NCBI GenBank assembly: GCA_963843385.1
Contig: CAWJJY010000007.1
Coordinates: 1-64,000 of the forward strand
DNA: 64,000 nt
Reading direction: 5' to 3'
DNA from: CAVOHU01 sp963843385
GTDB lineage: Bacteria > Acidobacteriota > Vicinamibacteria > Vicinamibacterales > JAKQTR01
Below, piece by piece: positions 32,873 to 45,580 of this stretch. Made by a program: the position numbers and the translations under genes. How positions within the stretch are numbered: the stretch's first letter is position 1; every line of letters starts with the position of its first letter. Below the pieces are notes generated by a model. It was not told where the DNA came from. It did no database searches and saw nothing but the letters and a program-made list of their open reading frames with translations.

Positions 32873-33255
32873 TCGCGCTGGATACGAGCTCCCTCGTCGC
32901 GTATCTGTCGAACGAGGCCGGACGCGACGTCGATGCCGTGGAGGTCGCGCTCGCGGAGCGCCAGGCCTGTCTGCCGCCGGCGGTTCTTGCCGAGCTCCTG
33001 AGCGACCCACGGCTGCCCGCGGTGACCGCTGGGCTCTTCAGGCAGCTGCCGCAGTTGCCCATCACGGCCGGCTACTGGGAACGAGTCGGCCTGCTGCGGG
33101 CCGATGTGATCGCCCAGGGCAGGAAGGCGCGCTTGGCCGACGCCCTCATCGCGCAAAGCTGCCTCGACCACTCCGCGACGCTCATCACGCGCGACGGCGA
33201 TTTCCGGAACTTCAGCCGGGTTCGTGATCTGCAGTTGCTTCTCGACAAGCGGTGA
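32869..33255 (+). CDS. vapC: VapC-type PIN-domain ribonuclease toxin
   Basis: This 128-residue PIN domain has the acidic residues in MIALDTSSLVAYL (D4), LPPAVLAELLSDP (E about 41), LADALIAQSC (D about 91) and TRDGDFRNF (D about 109-111). It is expected to cut tRNA or rRNA. It is translationally coupled to vapB through an ATGA overlap. Confidence 0.93.
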   Translation: MIALDTSSLVAYLSNEAGRDVDAVEVALAERQACLPPAVLAELLSDPRLPAVTAGLFRQLPQLPITAGYWERVGLLRADVIAQGRKARLADALIAQSCLDHSATLITRDGDFRNFSRVRDLQLLLDKR

Positions 33256-33432
33256 ACGGCCTCGCCGCCGGCGTGTCCGATGTGCCGCCCGTGGTGCGTC
33301 CCGTTCCTGACCGCCCACCGCCAGCATCACGGGGATGTGCGTCCCGGCTGCGGAACACGCCTCGCGGGACGTGTCCGCCCGACACCGCATCTCGTGTCGG
33401 GCGAAACGGGCAAGGCACTGCAAGGCCAGGGC

Positions 33433-33726
33433 ATGCCTCGCCCGCTCGCGTATTTCTCCGCCTTCGAAGCCGCGGGCAAGGTGATGACCTTCCCGGGCTC
33501 GGGCGCGCAGGTGGGCCTGCAGGAATACGAGCCCGGAACGCTGCGCTGGCGGCTCGTCGAGGATCCGCCGCCGACGGCGCGCTGGCGTTACGCGGCCGCG
33601 ATGTCCGGCGGTCGCGTGTACCTGTTCGGCGGCGTGCCGCGGGGTGCGGGGGTCGACGCGCTGCGCACGACCGAGGAGTATCGCGTGCCGGCCAACCCGC
33701 CTGCTCCGGACGACAGGCGATACTAG
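33433..33726 (+). pseudogene. Kelch-repeat protein, C-terminal remnant
   Basis: The frame reads YFSAFEAAGKVMTFPGSGAQ, YEPGTLRWRLVEDPPPTARW and AAAMSGGRVYLFGGVPRGAG, which are kelch/galactose-oxidase-like blade sequences. No start or upstream blades exist. The last codons (PDDRRY-stop) are provided by repeat copy A, so the natural C terminus was replaced at the repeat. Confidence 0.6.
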
Positions 33727-33838
33727 GGCACCGCTGGGCTCCCAGGTCCAAGCTCGGCGCAACATAACGCCCCTGTTAGACCATGGGAGTGGCGGTCTGC
33801 CGTTCTCCGGGGCCGGGCAGGCGGGCACTCTGACAGAG
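33709..33838 (+). repeat. Structured 130-bp repeat, copy A
   Basis: It starts with GACGACAGGCGATACTAGGG, has helix-1 arms CTCCCAGGTC (33739-33748) and GACC-A-TGGGAG (33779-33789), the conserved loop CGCAACATAACGCCC, helix 2 CTGCC...GGCAG, and ends with GGGCACTCTGACAGAG. It follows directly on the kelch remnant. I see no coding role. Confidence 0.75.
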
Positions 33839-34284
33839 ACGCGCGTGATCTTCCACACCGCCAGCAGGTCCTAGCCGAAGTCGTTTCCGCAATTCGATCT
33901 CGCGGAACACGCACCGGAGGGTCCGTGCACCGCCCGCCACGTGCGGGCACCCTGACACAGAGGAGCGCCGTCGACATCCTGGGCGCCGCCGGTCCAGCTG
34001 GTGGCTGCGTTATCAATGCTCACCCACAGCAACGACGCGGCTTTCGACACCAGTGCGTCTATGAACCACGCCGGCGCAACCTCTTCGCAAACGAAACAAG
34101 AAGCGCCGAACGGCAATCCGTTGTCATCGGATAGGCACGACCCGGTCGATCCCGGCGACAGACGCGGTGGAGTCCGGCGCCGTGGCGATCGTTACGCGCG
34201 CTCCTCAGCCGGCGATGGAACGGTGGCTCGTCGCGTGGTAGCTGGGTAAGCTGCATGACGTGGAACGCCGGTGATCTGCCTGCT
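33839..34284. other. Gene-free region with a 3' half repeat
   Basis: No gene is supported. Positions 33941-33960 (GTGCGGGCACCCTGACACAG) match the 3' end of the structured repeat family (copy H). The rest has no recognisable content. Confidence 0.5.
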
Positions 34285-35640
34285 CTACCGGGCGCGTAGC
34301 GCGCGTGCGCGTGCGAGGTTGGCTTCGACCTCGCGGTTGTCAGGTCGCAGGCGGAACGCAGTCGCAAAGTGCTCGATTGCCTCATCGAGTCGTCCGCCAG
34401 AAGCCAGCAGGATTCCGAGATTGTTGTGCGCCTCCACATTATTCGGCTCGACCCTGATCGCTTCTGCAAGGTGGCGAATCGCCGCCTGTGAATCGCCTGC
34501 CGCGGCGAGTGCGGTGCCGAGGTTGGCGTGCGCTGTGGCAAGGCGGGGGTCAAGTTGAAGCGCCTGCCGGAAACTCGCTATCGCGTCGTCATGCTGGCCG
34601 GCGGCGACCAATTCCATGCCGAGGTGTGTGGGCCTCGGCGTTGTTCGGCTCGATCCGCACCGCCTTCTGGCAGTGTTGGAGTGCCTCCTCGTCTTCCCGA
34701 TGGCGCCAAGCGCAACACAAACGTTGGAATGTGCCGAGCCGAATTCCGGCGCCAGCGAGAGTGCCTCCCGGTATTGGCTTATCGCCTCCTCCGATTTGCC
34801 TTCAGCCTGAAGGGCATAGCCGAGGTTGTAGTGGGTAGCAGCCCGCTGGGCGTCTTTCGACACGAGGGGCCAATTGCAGATCAGCACAACGACGCCGATC
34901 ACTGTCCCGGCGCGCCACCGCTCGCGCGCGGGAACCCGGCTCCACCAGGCCGGGAATCCAGCCAGCCCGGCGCCAGCGAACAGCACCAGGACAGGCACGA
35001 GCGGGTAGCGGTATCGATTAGAAGACGTAGAAGAGCGCGACGCTGAGAGAGTAGACCGCACATGTAGCGTAGAGGACCCACAACTCCCGCCAGCGCGATC
35101 GCGTAAGCCATATGCCGAGAAATCCCAGTGGCGCGAGCACGCCGAAATGGAAGACGGCAGCCGAGAGGTGCAGCGAGAGCGCCCCATCGGCATGACTGTA
35201 GAGGTCCTCGGTGTCGGATTTCTCGACCGCATTCCAGACGAGCAGGATCTTCTTCGTCATCAAGCGGAGCCACGCGGCCGGATGACTGACAATCCAGTCG
35301 AGAGTGCGTTGTTGTCATAAGTGGTGTTTCGGCCGGGCTCAGCATGCGTGCGGAAGGGCTTCTCGCCAGCCTGGTCGCATCCTGCTGCTCGTAGGCGGCG
35401 AACCCATGGCCGCTGCGCAGGGCTGCATACGTGCCGGTCGGCACTCTTCCGTGATTGCCGATGTAGAGATTGGGCCCGAACTGCGACGTCGTGAGATAGA
35501 AGTGCCCGCCAACGGCCGCGTTGCGGATCGCGACCGGGGCAAGCACTAGGACCGCGCCGATCGAGAGCGCGATGGCGATGGCGAAGATGCCCACCGCAGG
35601 TTGCCGGAGCCATCGTGCAGGCCGGGTGGAGTCTGCGGCG
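34285..35640 (-). pseudogene. Membrane protein with C-terminal TPRs, several frameshifts
   Basis: Fragments in successive frames give a hydrophobic segment FAIAIALSIGAVLVLAPVAI, then MTKKILLVWNAVEKSDTEDL with PLGFLGIWLTRSRWRELWVL, then RYRYPLVPVLVLFAGAGLAG and three TPRs (HYNLGYALQAEGKSEEAISQ, AHANLGTALAAAGDSQAAIR, AHNNLGILLASGGRLDEAIE). This resembles glycosyltransferase-39-like membrane proteins with a TPR tail. The N terminus beyond 35640 is not recognisable. At least four frameshifts occur. Confidence 0.75.
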
Positions 35641-35785
35641 ACTACAGCAGTTGATTCCGCCTCTTGCGTGATGGCTACGCGGCGCGTCGCTGGTTACGAC
35701 GGCGTCGACTCGTCGCCGAGGGCCTGGGGTTTGAACTGAATGGGTCTCCGGATGTCGACTTCGCACCCTTCTCGCCGCGCCACGG

Positions 35786-35820
35786 GACGACAGGCGATAC
35801 TAGGGCACCAGTGGACCAGG
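35786..35820 (+). repeat. Structured repeat, partial copy B
   Basis: GACGACAGGCGATACTAGGG and CACCAGTGGACC match the first 30 bp of copy A exactly or nearly so, then similarity ends. It abuts the end of the frameshifted GNAT gene. Confidence 0.65.
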
Positions 35821-36592
35821 CGCGCGTCCTCGTTTGTTTCGCCACGATCGCGCGGATCTTCTCGTAGCTCGGTGGCGGGCCGTCTGTATCTGGCGGCCGT
35901 CTACGAAGAGCGCATCAGAGAATCCGCAGGCCGCGATTGCGCCGGGCGCTGACGTGTCGATCTCGCGGAAGACCACGCCGTTGCCGAGGTCCTTCGCGGC
36001 GCTCCGCGCCGGGCGACACCGAGGTTCAGCGCCATGCACCAGCCGCTGACGAACGCGGTGAGATTGACTCTGCCGGGCACGGGATTGGGGAGCCGGCGGC
36101 CCGCCGGATACCATTCCGGCGGGCGCGCATCGTCGGTGAACGGCTTCCACACGAGCACGGCGATGCCCTGGCGGTCGGCCTTGCGATAGCCGTGGCGCTT
36201 GTACGACGAGGCCCTCATCCATATCGGGAGCCAGAGCCCCCACGCCGCCATGCCCTTTCCTCCAAGCGCGCGGACATCCGTTTCGGCCGCCTCGAGCAGC
36301 GCCGTGCCCATGCCACGACCCTGGAAGTTGCCGCGGCCCTGCTTGTGGCCGTGAGTCCAGATGTACTCGATGAAGTACAGCCCCGAGCCTTCGACGGTGG
36401 AGTGCTCGATCGGCAAGTACGAATCATGCCGCCGACGACGCCGTCCTCATCGACGGCGAGCTTCGCGCGAAGGCCGCGAGCACCGTCGACCCAGACGCTC
36501 GGCGGTGCGGCCTCGCGCGCTTGGTCCGACCAGTCCTCCAGGCAGCACGCAAACAGTGCCTTGTGCTCCGGACTGAGGTCCACGATGGTCAT
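35821..36592 (-). pseudogene. GNAT-family N-acetyltransferase, frameshifted
   Basis: From ATG 36592 the protein reads MTIVDLSPEHKALFACCLED and KLAVDEDGVVGGMI. It shifts frame to IEHSTVEGSGLYFIEYIWTH, GRGMGTALLEAAETDVRALG (acetyl-CoA loop) and SGWCMALNLG, shifts again to LGNGVVFREIDTSAPG and GFSDALFVDG, and once more to SYEKIRAIVAKQ. Corrected, it would be a GNAT enzyme of about 255 residues with a C-terminal extension. Three frameshifts in 770 bp prevent expression as read. Confidence 0.8.
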
Positions 36593-36646
36593 GTCGGCTC
36601 CTCCTGCAACGCCGGTCCGAGCGGGCACCGCCGGGCGAGCGCTATT

Positions 36647-38789
36647 TCACCGTCTTGGTATCCGGCCGAGCTGGTTGGCGCCCTCGTACCACTCCCACAT
36701 CAGCACCGGTACCAGCGCGTCGACGCCCTGCATCGGCCCGAAGTCGACGCGGACGAGCGATCGCTTCTCGACGCCGCGGTCGAATCGGAGCTCGGTCCGG
36801 ACGACCAAGCCGGTCTCGGCGTCGAACCAGATGCGGCCCTCGATCGGAATCTCGGCGCCGCCCGGTGTGCCAATGAGCGTCGGCCTGGCCTTCTCCTTGA
36901 AGGTCAGCACGCGCGTGAGCCGGTCGGCGATCTTCTCGTCCTTGGCCCGCTTGAATTCGAAGCGCCACGCGTCCTTGCTGCTCATGAACGAAAGCGTCAC
37001 CGTCGGGAAGTTCAGCGTCCGGCGGAAATCGCCGAGGTTGTAGCGCGCGCTCTCATCGGCGATTGTCTGGAACTTCACCTCGCGGTCGGGCGAGTTCGAC
37101 AGGAACAGGTCCTTCACGCGCTCGCCCCGGTTCCGCACCATGGCGCCATCGACCTCGGCCACGTCGCGATACCCGGTCCACCGCTTCCCGGCCGTCTGCA
37201 CGAGAAGCACGTCGGAGAGCAGCTGCCGGCGCGAGATGGTCGGACCGCCTTTCTTGAGGCCCCGATCGTTTGGATCGTTGAACCACCCGAGGGACGGTTC
37301 GGCCTCCGGTCCTCTCGGATTCCCCCGCCACGGGTGGACGACCTGCACGTAGCGCTCCTCGGCGACGATGGCCGCGGACGCGCGCTCGAACCGTTCGACA
37401 TACGCGGCCAGCCTGGTTGCCATCTCGCCGGGATCGGTGCCGAGCGGAGCCGCGCCCGAGGCGGTCTCCGTCGCCGCCGCAGCTTCTACTGGGGCCGCCG
37501 ACGCGGGCGCGGATGGCGCGGCGGGCGTCGGGTTTGCAGCACCTGACGACGCGGGAGCCACGGCGGCCGCGTCGAGCGTGAACGTCCTTCGCGCATGAAC
37601 TTCGGAGCCCCACGCGCGACCGCGAACCTTCACGTCTATCCTGTGCGGCTTCCCGTCGCGATCGGCCGGAATCGCCTCGAATCCAAGCTCGTAGGCTGCC
37701 GAGAGCTGCCGGGCAAGTTGCCCAAACCCGATGTCGCCGGATACGGGAGTGATCGCCAGGCCTCCGGTACTGCCGAGCGAGAAAGTACGCCGCGGATAGA
37801 GTCTGATCCATCTGTGCAGGCGAGGCTCGCATCTGATCGGTTCGGGCCTGATACGGCGCTTCACCAACCTGCAGCGCATGGATGGTGACCCGCGCCGCGG
37901 CGGCCGCGTCCGCGACGGCATTGATCAGACTCAGCTCCTCGCGGCTATTCACCGGACCGGAGGTGATCAGCACCAGGTGCTTGACACCTGCGACGGATCC
38001 GAGCGCGCGGGTCACGTTGCCCACCCCGTTCAAAGTCACTTGCGCCCGCTGGTGCCAGTCGAACGCGACAGTCTTTGTCGCGATCTCCACGTCGTAAGGA
38101 CACGATTGGTGCGGCGAGTCGGCCGCGACGTTCGGGCACTCGCGCGCGATTACCTCGGCAAGGACGTCCCGTTGTCCCTGTTCGATCTGGATTGCTTCGT
38201 CGCGTCCGATATTGAACTGGGCTTGTCCCGGAATCCCGCCGAGCATGGGAGGACGGTACGTGCCCACAGCCTGCCGCAGCTCTCGTTTCGCGGCATCGCG
38301 GTCTGCTGAAAACTGGAGACCGGACTTCGACGGCGGAATCGTCCAGATCGCCACGCGGTCTTCCGCAGGAAGCGCTTCGATGAATCGCCCTCCCGCGTCG
38401 AGCGATTGCTGTCCCTCTCCGGCCGCGATGTGATCGCGGTCGACGACGAGCACGAATTGCCGTCCAGAGACGCTTCTACCTTCTGCCCCGCGTCCGCTTT
38501 CGGCACGCACGGGCGCATTCGCCGCGGCGGTTGTGGGACGCTCAGCGCCGGCGCGCACGAGCTTCCACGCGACAATCTGCCGCTCCGCGCCATCCACGGT
38601 GACCGTGAAGTCCTGCGGGGTCAGTTCTACGAGCGGTTCACCCTGACGATTGAGGACGGTGACGTCGACCGTGACCAACTCCACGCCGCCACGAAAGCGA
38701 GGAGGTGTCTGCTGGACTTGTGGAACGGCCGCGATGGCAGGCACAAGAGCGACCGCCACGACGAGAGAGCGAGCGACGTGCCATCTCAT
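36647..38789 (-). pseudogene. VWFA-related secreted protein with one frameshift
   Basis: From ATG 38789 there is a signal peptide (ARSLVVAVALVPAIAAVPQV), then FRGGVELVTVDVTVLNRQGE and LTPQDFTVTVDGAERQI, the opening of the acidobacterial VWFA-related domain, and VLVVDRDHIAAGEGQ. The frame breaks near 37785 (QTLSAAYF becomes FSLGSTGGLAITPVSGD). It continues with a Pro/Ala-rich linker and a C-terminal domain (YVQVVHPWRGNPRGPEAEPS ... FDAETGLVVRTELRF) to 36647. One single-base change would restore about 710 codons. Confidence 0.83.
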
Positions 38790-39480
38790 CGGTGCCAATC
38801 ATATGCTCTTCGCGGGCGCGTGATCTTCACCTATGCGGTCATCAAGCGCTGCCCGCCTGAGTGGCACGAGCAGCCGCCGCCGCAAAAAACGGTCTGCCTG
38901 CCCGACGCCGGGCGCGATCCCGGATGAGCGGCTCGAGCTACCACAAGAGGGAATGTACCCGACGGCAGGTCCTGCGGACATGGTCGATATCGGACGTGAG
39001 CGGATCGTGCATGGGCCGGCGGGGCTTGCACCTGACTGGTGGACGATCCGCCTGGCCGTCGCGCCACGGGGTCAGCCGTTCTCACGGCGCTCCAGGATGG
39101 GCGCGCGCCGACGGGACACGCTGAGGACCATGAGCGTGCTGCGATCGACCAGTATCTCTCCGTCGAGCACTTCGGGCTCCCTGTACCGGCCGAGGACGAT
39201 TTCCATGTTGTTGTTCGCGCTGGATCTTCGCGGCCAGACGGCCGTCCTGCACGCTGGAAGTCGTACACGCAGATCCGAATCGGCGATCCTTGCTACGTGC
39301 CTCCTTCTCCATCGGCGCCCAGTTTTCACGGACGGCTGTGCCACACACTCGTTCAACGGCTCTTCGGGTCAATGCTGCAACGGTAGCGTCGTCGAACGCT
39401 AAGCTATTCCTCGAGCTCTGTCGTCGTATCTGAGCGGTTGGCTGGCCGTGGGGCAGAGTTGATTTTTTTGTTTCAACTTG
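38790..39480. other. Region without a supported gene
   Basis: Open frames exist on both strands but none shows a recognisable domain or start. Plus-strand AVLTALQDGRAPTG near 39075-39115 faintly resembles a kelch blade. The region lies between two damaged genes and may be decayed coding sequence. Confidence 0.4.
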
Positions 39481-39481
39481 A

Positions 39482-39974
39482 TCATCCGCAGCTCCCGGCC
39501 GACGATGGCGCGATTGGGAGGGGGAGATTCCTCGTGCTGGCCTTCAGCTCCGCCGTGCGCTCGGCCACCCGCTGTTCCAGCTCGGCGTTGAACCGGCGGA
39601 CTTCCTCCTCTGCCCGCTTGCGCTCGACGGCATAGCGGATGGTCCGAACCAGCAGTTCGACCGTCAATCGCCCTTTGAAAAGGTAATCCTGCGCGCCCCC
39701 GGACGGCTTCCAGGGCGATCGCTCATCGTCCAGGCCGGTCATCACCACGATCGGCAGATGCGGCATCCTGCTGCTCAGCCGAGGGTGTCCATGCCCTGTG
39801 AGTCCGGCAGCCCGAGATCCAGCAGGACGACGTCGAACGGCTCCTGGCGCAGGCGTTCGCGCGCGGCTCAGCCGGTCCACATGTTGGAGCTGAACGTCCA
39901 CCGCCGCCGGCCTGTTCAGCAGCTCGCGGACCAGGCGCGCGTCGGCCGGGTTGTCTTCGACGAGGAGTGCCTCA
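39482..39974 (-). pseudogene. Response-regulator receiver with coiled-coil tail, frameshifted
   Basis: In shifting frames the sequence reads LLVEDNPADARLVRELLNRP, FDVVLLDLGLPDSQGMDTL (phospho-acceptor Asp), PHLPIVVMTGLDDE and DYLFKGRLTVELLVRTIRYA, a CheY-like receiver. It is followed by ERKRAEEEVRRFNAELEQRV, the coiled coil that normally leads into a kinase domain. The kinase part is missing and at least three frameshifts are needed, one at the start codon. Confidence 0.78.
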
Positions 39975-39983
39975 TGGGTCGAC

Positions 39984-40448
39984 CTACGTGCGGTTCTCCT
40001 TGGGTGGCAGCGTCACGACCGTCAGCCAGAAGTCCTCGATCGACCGCACGACGCCGATGAACTGCGTCAGGTCCACCGGCTTGGTGATGTAGCAGTTGGC
40101 GTGCAGGTCGTAGGTCGCGAGGATGTCCTCCTCCGCTCGCGAGGTGGTCAGGACGACCACCGGGATGCGCTTCAAGTCGCTCGTCGCCCTTGATCTCCGC
40201 CAGCACCTCGCGGCCGTCCTTCCTGGGCAGGTTCAGGTCGAGCAGGATGAGGTCCGGGCGCGGGCGTCGGCGTACGTGCCCTCCCGGCGCAGGAACGCCA
40301 TCGCCTCGACGCCGTCCTCGACCACGCGCAGCGCGTTGCGGACCTTGGCCTCCTTGAGCGCCTCCTGCGTCAGGCGCACGTCGCCGGGGCTGTCCTCGAC
40401 CAGCAGGATCTCGATGGGGCGGCCTGCGTTGGTCGCAGTTGTCGTCAT
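39984..40448 (-). pseudogene. Stand-alone response regulator, two frameshifts
   Basis: ATG 40448 begins GRPIEILLVEDSPGDVRLTQ, EALKEAKVRNALRVVEDGVE. After a frameshift PDLILLDLNLPRKDGREVLA carries the phospho-Asp, and after another IPVVVLTTSRAEEDILATYD and CYITKPVDLTQFIGVV give the Lys. It matches Rcp1-like single-domain regulators that accompany phytochrome-like or PAS kinases. Corrected length is about 150 residues. Confidence 0.82.
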
Positions 40449-43251
<2,803 letters not shown>

Positions 43252-43518
43252 CGGGGCGGAGCGGAGCGCGAAGGCGAAGATACTTGGTATTCTCCACGTG
43301 GCTTCAGCGCGAGTTCGTGGCTCTGGTCCTTCAGGCCGCGGCGCGGAGCCTCCTCGATTCACCGTCGACTGGACGGGAACGAGCGAGGCTCTGCAAGGTC
43401 TCGACGGCAGGTGGCGCCCGGTCGGCAAACGTCGCTCGATACGATACTCTACGGCGCGACGCCGGTCGAGGGAGGCGCTGCTGGTCGGCCGGCCGTAGCC
43501 GGCTGGAGACGGTCGGAG

Positions 43519-44001
43519 ATGACAGACGCACATCCGTACAAGATGCCCGGTTGGCTCCGCGTCCGGTGGCGCTACCTTGCGCTCGTGGCCGGGGCGATCG
43601 CGCTCGGGCTGCTCATACACTGGCGCGGCGGCGCCCTGTCACCCGTGGTGCGCGACATCGCCGGTGACGCGCTTTGGGCCGCGATGGTGGCCTGGGGGAT
43701 CGCTGCGGCCACGCCGGCCATCCCTCTGCCGCAACGCGCAGTGGTGGCGCTCGCCTTTTGCTTTGTCGTCGAGCTGAGCCAACTGATCCATCTGCCGCCG
43801 ATCGACGCGCTCCGCCGGACGCCGCTGGGGAGCCTCGCGCTCGGAAGCGGCTTCGACCCGCGAGACTTCGCCGCCTACGCCGCCGGAGTGCTCGCGGCGG
43901 TGGTCCTCGAGAGAGCCGCCGTACTCTGTCGCCAGCGCTACCGGGCGGTCGCACTCAAACGCAGGATTGCCGCCTTCGAAGGTGGGGAGAAGAAGGCCTG
44001 A
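43519..44001 (+). CDS. DUF2809-family membrane protein
   Basis: This 160-residue protein has four predicted transmembrane helices (YLALVAGAIALGLLIHW, LWAAMVAWGIAAATPAI, VVALAFCFVVELSQLIH, FAAYAAGVLAAVVLERA). DUF2809 proteins show the pattern of a WRG loop, LWA, E-S/Q-LxQ and a final D...Y..G.....E, all present here. ATG 43519 follows GGTCGGAG. It ends directly before a formylglycine-generating-enzyme remnant. Confidence 0.85.
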   Translation: MTDAHPYKMPGWLRVRWRYLALVAGAIALGLLIHWRGGALSPVVRDIAGDALWAAMVAWGIAAATPAIPLPQRAVVALAFCFVVELSQLIHLPPIDALRRTPLGSLALGSGFDPRDFAAYAAGVLAAVVLERAAVLCRQRYRAVALKRRIAAFEGGEKKA

Positions 44002-44031
44002 GTGCGAGTACGGCGGCTGACATCGCGTCGG

Positions 44032-44280
44032 AATCAACTTGGTCTCTACGACATGTCCGCCAACGTCTGGGAATGGTGCGAGGACGTGTGCACCGACGAT
44101 CTGAGGGAGGTACCTGCCGATGGCCGCCCCTGCCGTGGCGACGGGGACTTTCGCCGATTGCGCGGAGGATGCCATCACAACTGGGACCTCCATTGCCGGG
44201 TGTTCTGGCGATACGGCATTGCGCCGGACGCGCACGACGGCTGCATCGGCTTTCGCCTCGTCCTCGCCTCGCGAAGGTGA
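44032..44280 (+). pseudogene. SUMF1/formylglycine-generating-enzyme-like C-terminal remnant
   Basis: The frame reads NQLGLYDMSANVWEWCEDVC, RGGCHHNWDLHCRVFWRYGI and GCIGFRLVLASRR. The N-G-L-x-D-M-x-G/A-N-V-W-E-W motif and the terminal GFR are diagnostic of the FGE-sulfatase domain. Only the last 80 residues remain; the rest is replaced by the DUF2809 gene. It has no start codon of its own. Confidence 0.8.
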
Positions 44281-44421
44281 GCGGCTCGGAACCGGGCCTT
44301 GCGAATCCGGCGAAGACCTGAGCGCGCCGGAACTTCTTCCTTCCATGGGACGTTAGAGGTGTTCGGGTGTGTCACGCAGCCGGGTCCGTCTCGGCTCGGC
44401 ACCCATGGAATCGGAGACTTC

Positions 44422-45360
44422 ATGCCAACCTCGCGCTGGCTTCTTCTCCTTGGCGCCACGGCACTCGTGTCAGTCGCAGCAACAATCTTCACGGGACGGG
44501 TCCTGGGTGACGAGGAGGCAGTGCCCGGCGCCTCGCGTGTCACGATGCAGTCGTCGGTCCTCGGTGAAGACCGTGAGTGCTTCGTGCATCTGCCCGAGGG
44601 ATACGCGGCTGCGCCGGCGGCGCGGTACCCGGTTCTCTACGTCCTCGATGGAACGTCCCAGTCGGGCCATACGGCGGAATCGGCCGGACTGCTGGCGCGC
44701 GTCGGACTGATTCCGCCGATGATCGTCGTCGGGGTCCCCAGCGTCAACAGCGACACCAGGAACCGGGACTACACGCCGCCTGAGATGCGCCTCGACACTG
44801 ATGCTCCGGCGGGTCCCAAGGGAGCGGCCGACCGGTTCTTGTCCTTTCTGCGCACCGAAGTGATCGTCCGCATCGAGCGCGACTATCGCACGACGCGGCC
44901 GCGCATGCTCGCCGGCTGGTCGCGCGGTGGCCTGTTTGTCGTCTACTCAGAACTCGAGGATCCCGCGCTCTTCGACGCGAGGTTCGCCCACAGCCCAGCA
45001 CTCTGGCGCGAGGACGACCAGATCGTGAGCCGGCTGGAGAAGGCCCTGGCTGCACAGACGCTGCCTCCAAGGCTGCTTTACCTCAGCCTGGGCGATCAGG
45101 AAGACGAGAAGATGACGTCGGCCTTCAGGCATGCCGCCGCCGTCCTGGGCCGCGACGCGCCGGCGACGCTCCGGTGGAGGGCCGACTTCAGCACCGGGGG
45201 ACAGCATGAGTCGAACCCGCACTTGTCCACGCCCGTGGGGCTGTGCGTGATGTTCAGGCCCGACGAGCCATGTCAGGGCGCCGGCATCAGCGAGGTGATC
45301 GGACGGATGCAAGCGGGCGGCCCACCGACCGCGATCGACGGCGCTGCTCCCGGCCGCTGA
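44422..45360 (+). CDS. Secreted esterase (PF00756-type)
   Basis: This 312-residue protein has a signal peptide (WLLLLGATALVSVAATIF) and an esterase-D/Fes-like fold: DRECFVHLPEGYAAAPAARY, PVLYVLDGTSQSGHTAESAG, PPMIVVGVPSVNSDTRNRDY, nucleophile LAGWSRGGLFVVY (about residue 172), YLSLGDQEDEKMT and the histidine in FSTGGQHESNPH. Such enzymes act on siderophore esters or feruloyl esters. ATG 44422 gives the signal peptide. Confidence 0.88.
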   Translation: MPTSRWLLLLGATALVSVAATIFTGRVLGDEEAVPGASRVTMQSSVLGEDRECFVHLPEGYAAAPAARYPVLYVLDGTSQSGHTAESAGLLARVGLIPPMIVVGVPSVNSDTRNRDYTPPEMRLDTDAPAGPKGAADRFLSFLRTEVIVRIERDYRTTRPRMLAGWSRGGLFVVYSELEDPALFDARFAHSPALWREDDQIVSRLEKALAAQTLPPRLLYLSLGDQEDEKMTSAFRHAAAVLGRDAPATLRWRADFSTGGQHESNPHLSTPVGLCVMFRPDEPCQGAGISEVIGRMQAGGPPTAIDGAAPGR

Positions 45361-45384
45361 TCCGGGTTCCCTAGCGAACGCGCA

Positions 45385-45465
45385 GGCCGCCGCGCCGCGT
45401 TGTCCGAGCAGCCCATGAGCAGCTCGGTCTGCGGGTTCACCTTGTAGCGGCTCGACGCAACCGAA
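45385..45465 (-). pseudogene. DUF5916-like C-terminal fragment, copy 1
   Basis: On the minus strand RYKVNPQTELLMGCSDNAA matches KVNPQTVLLVGYSDNAAGS at 47173-47345. Both derive from the last beta-strands of DUF5916 outer-membrane-type proteins. Only about 25 codons are recognisable. Confidence 0.5.
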
Positions 45466-45580
45466 GCGCCGAGCCGCCTGCCCGAACGGCTGATGCGCCG
45501 GTCCGGCGTCCCGCTCTACCCTGGAGCCAGATGTCGCTCTGGAGATCGGAACGGTTCGGCGAGCGACCGGGAGGTAGATC

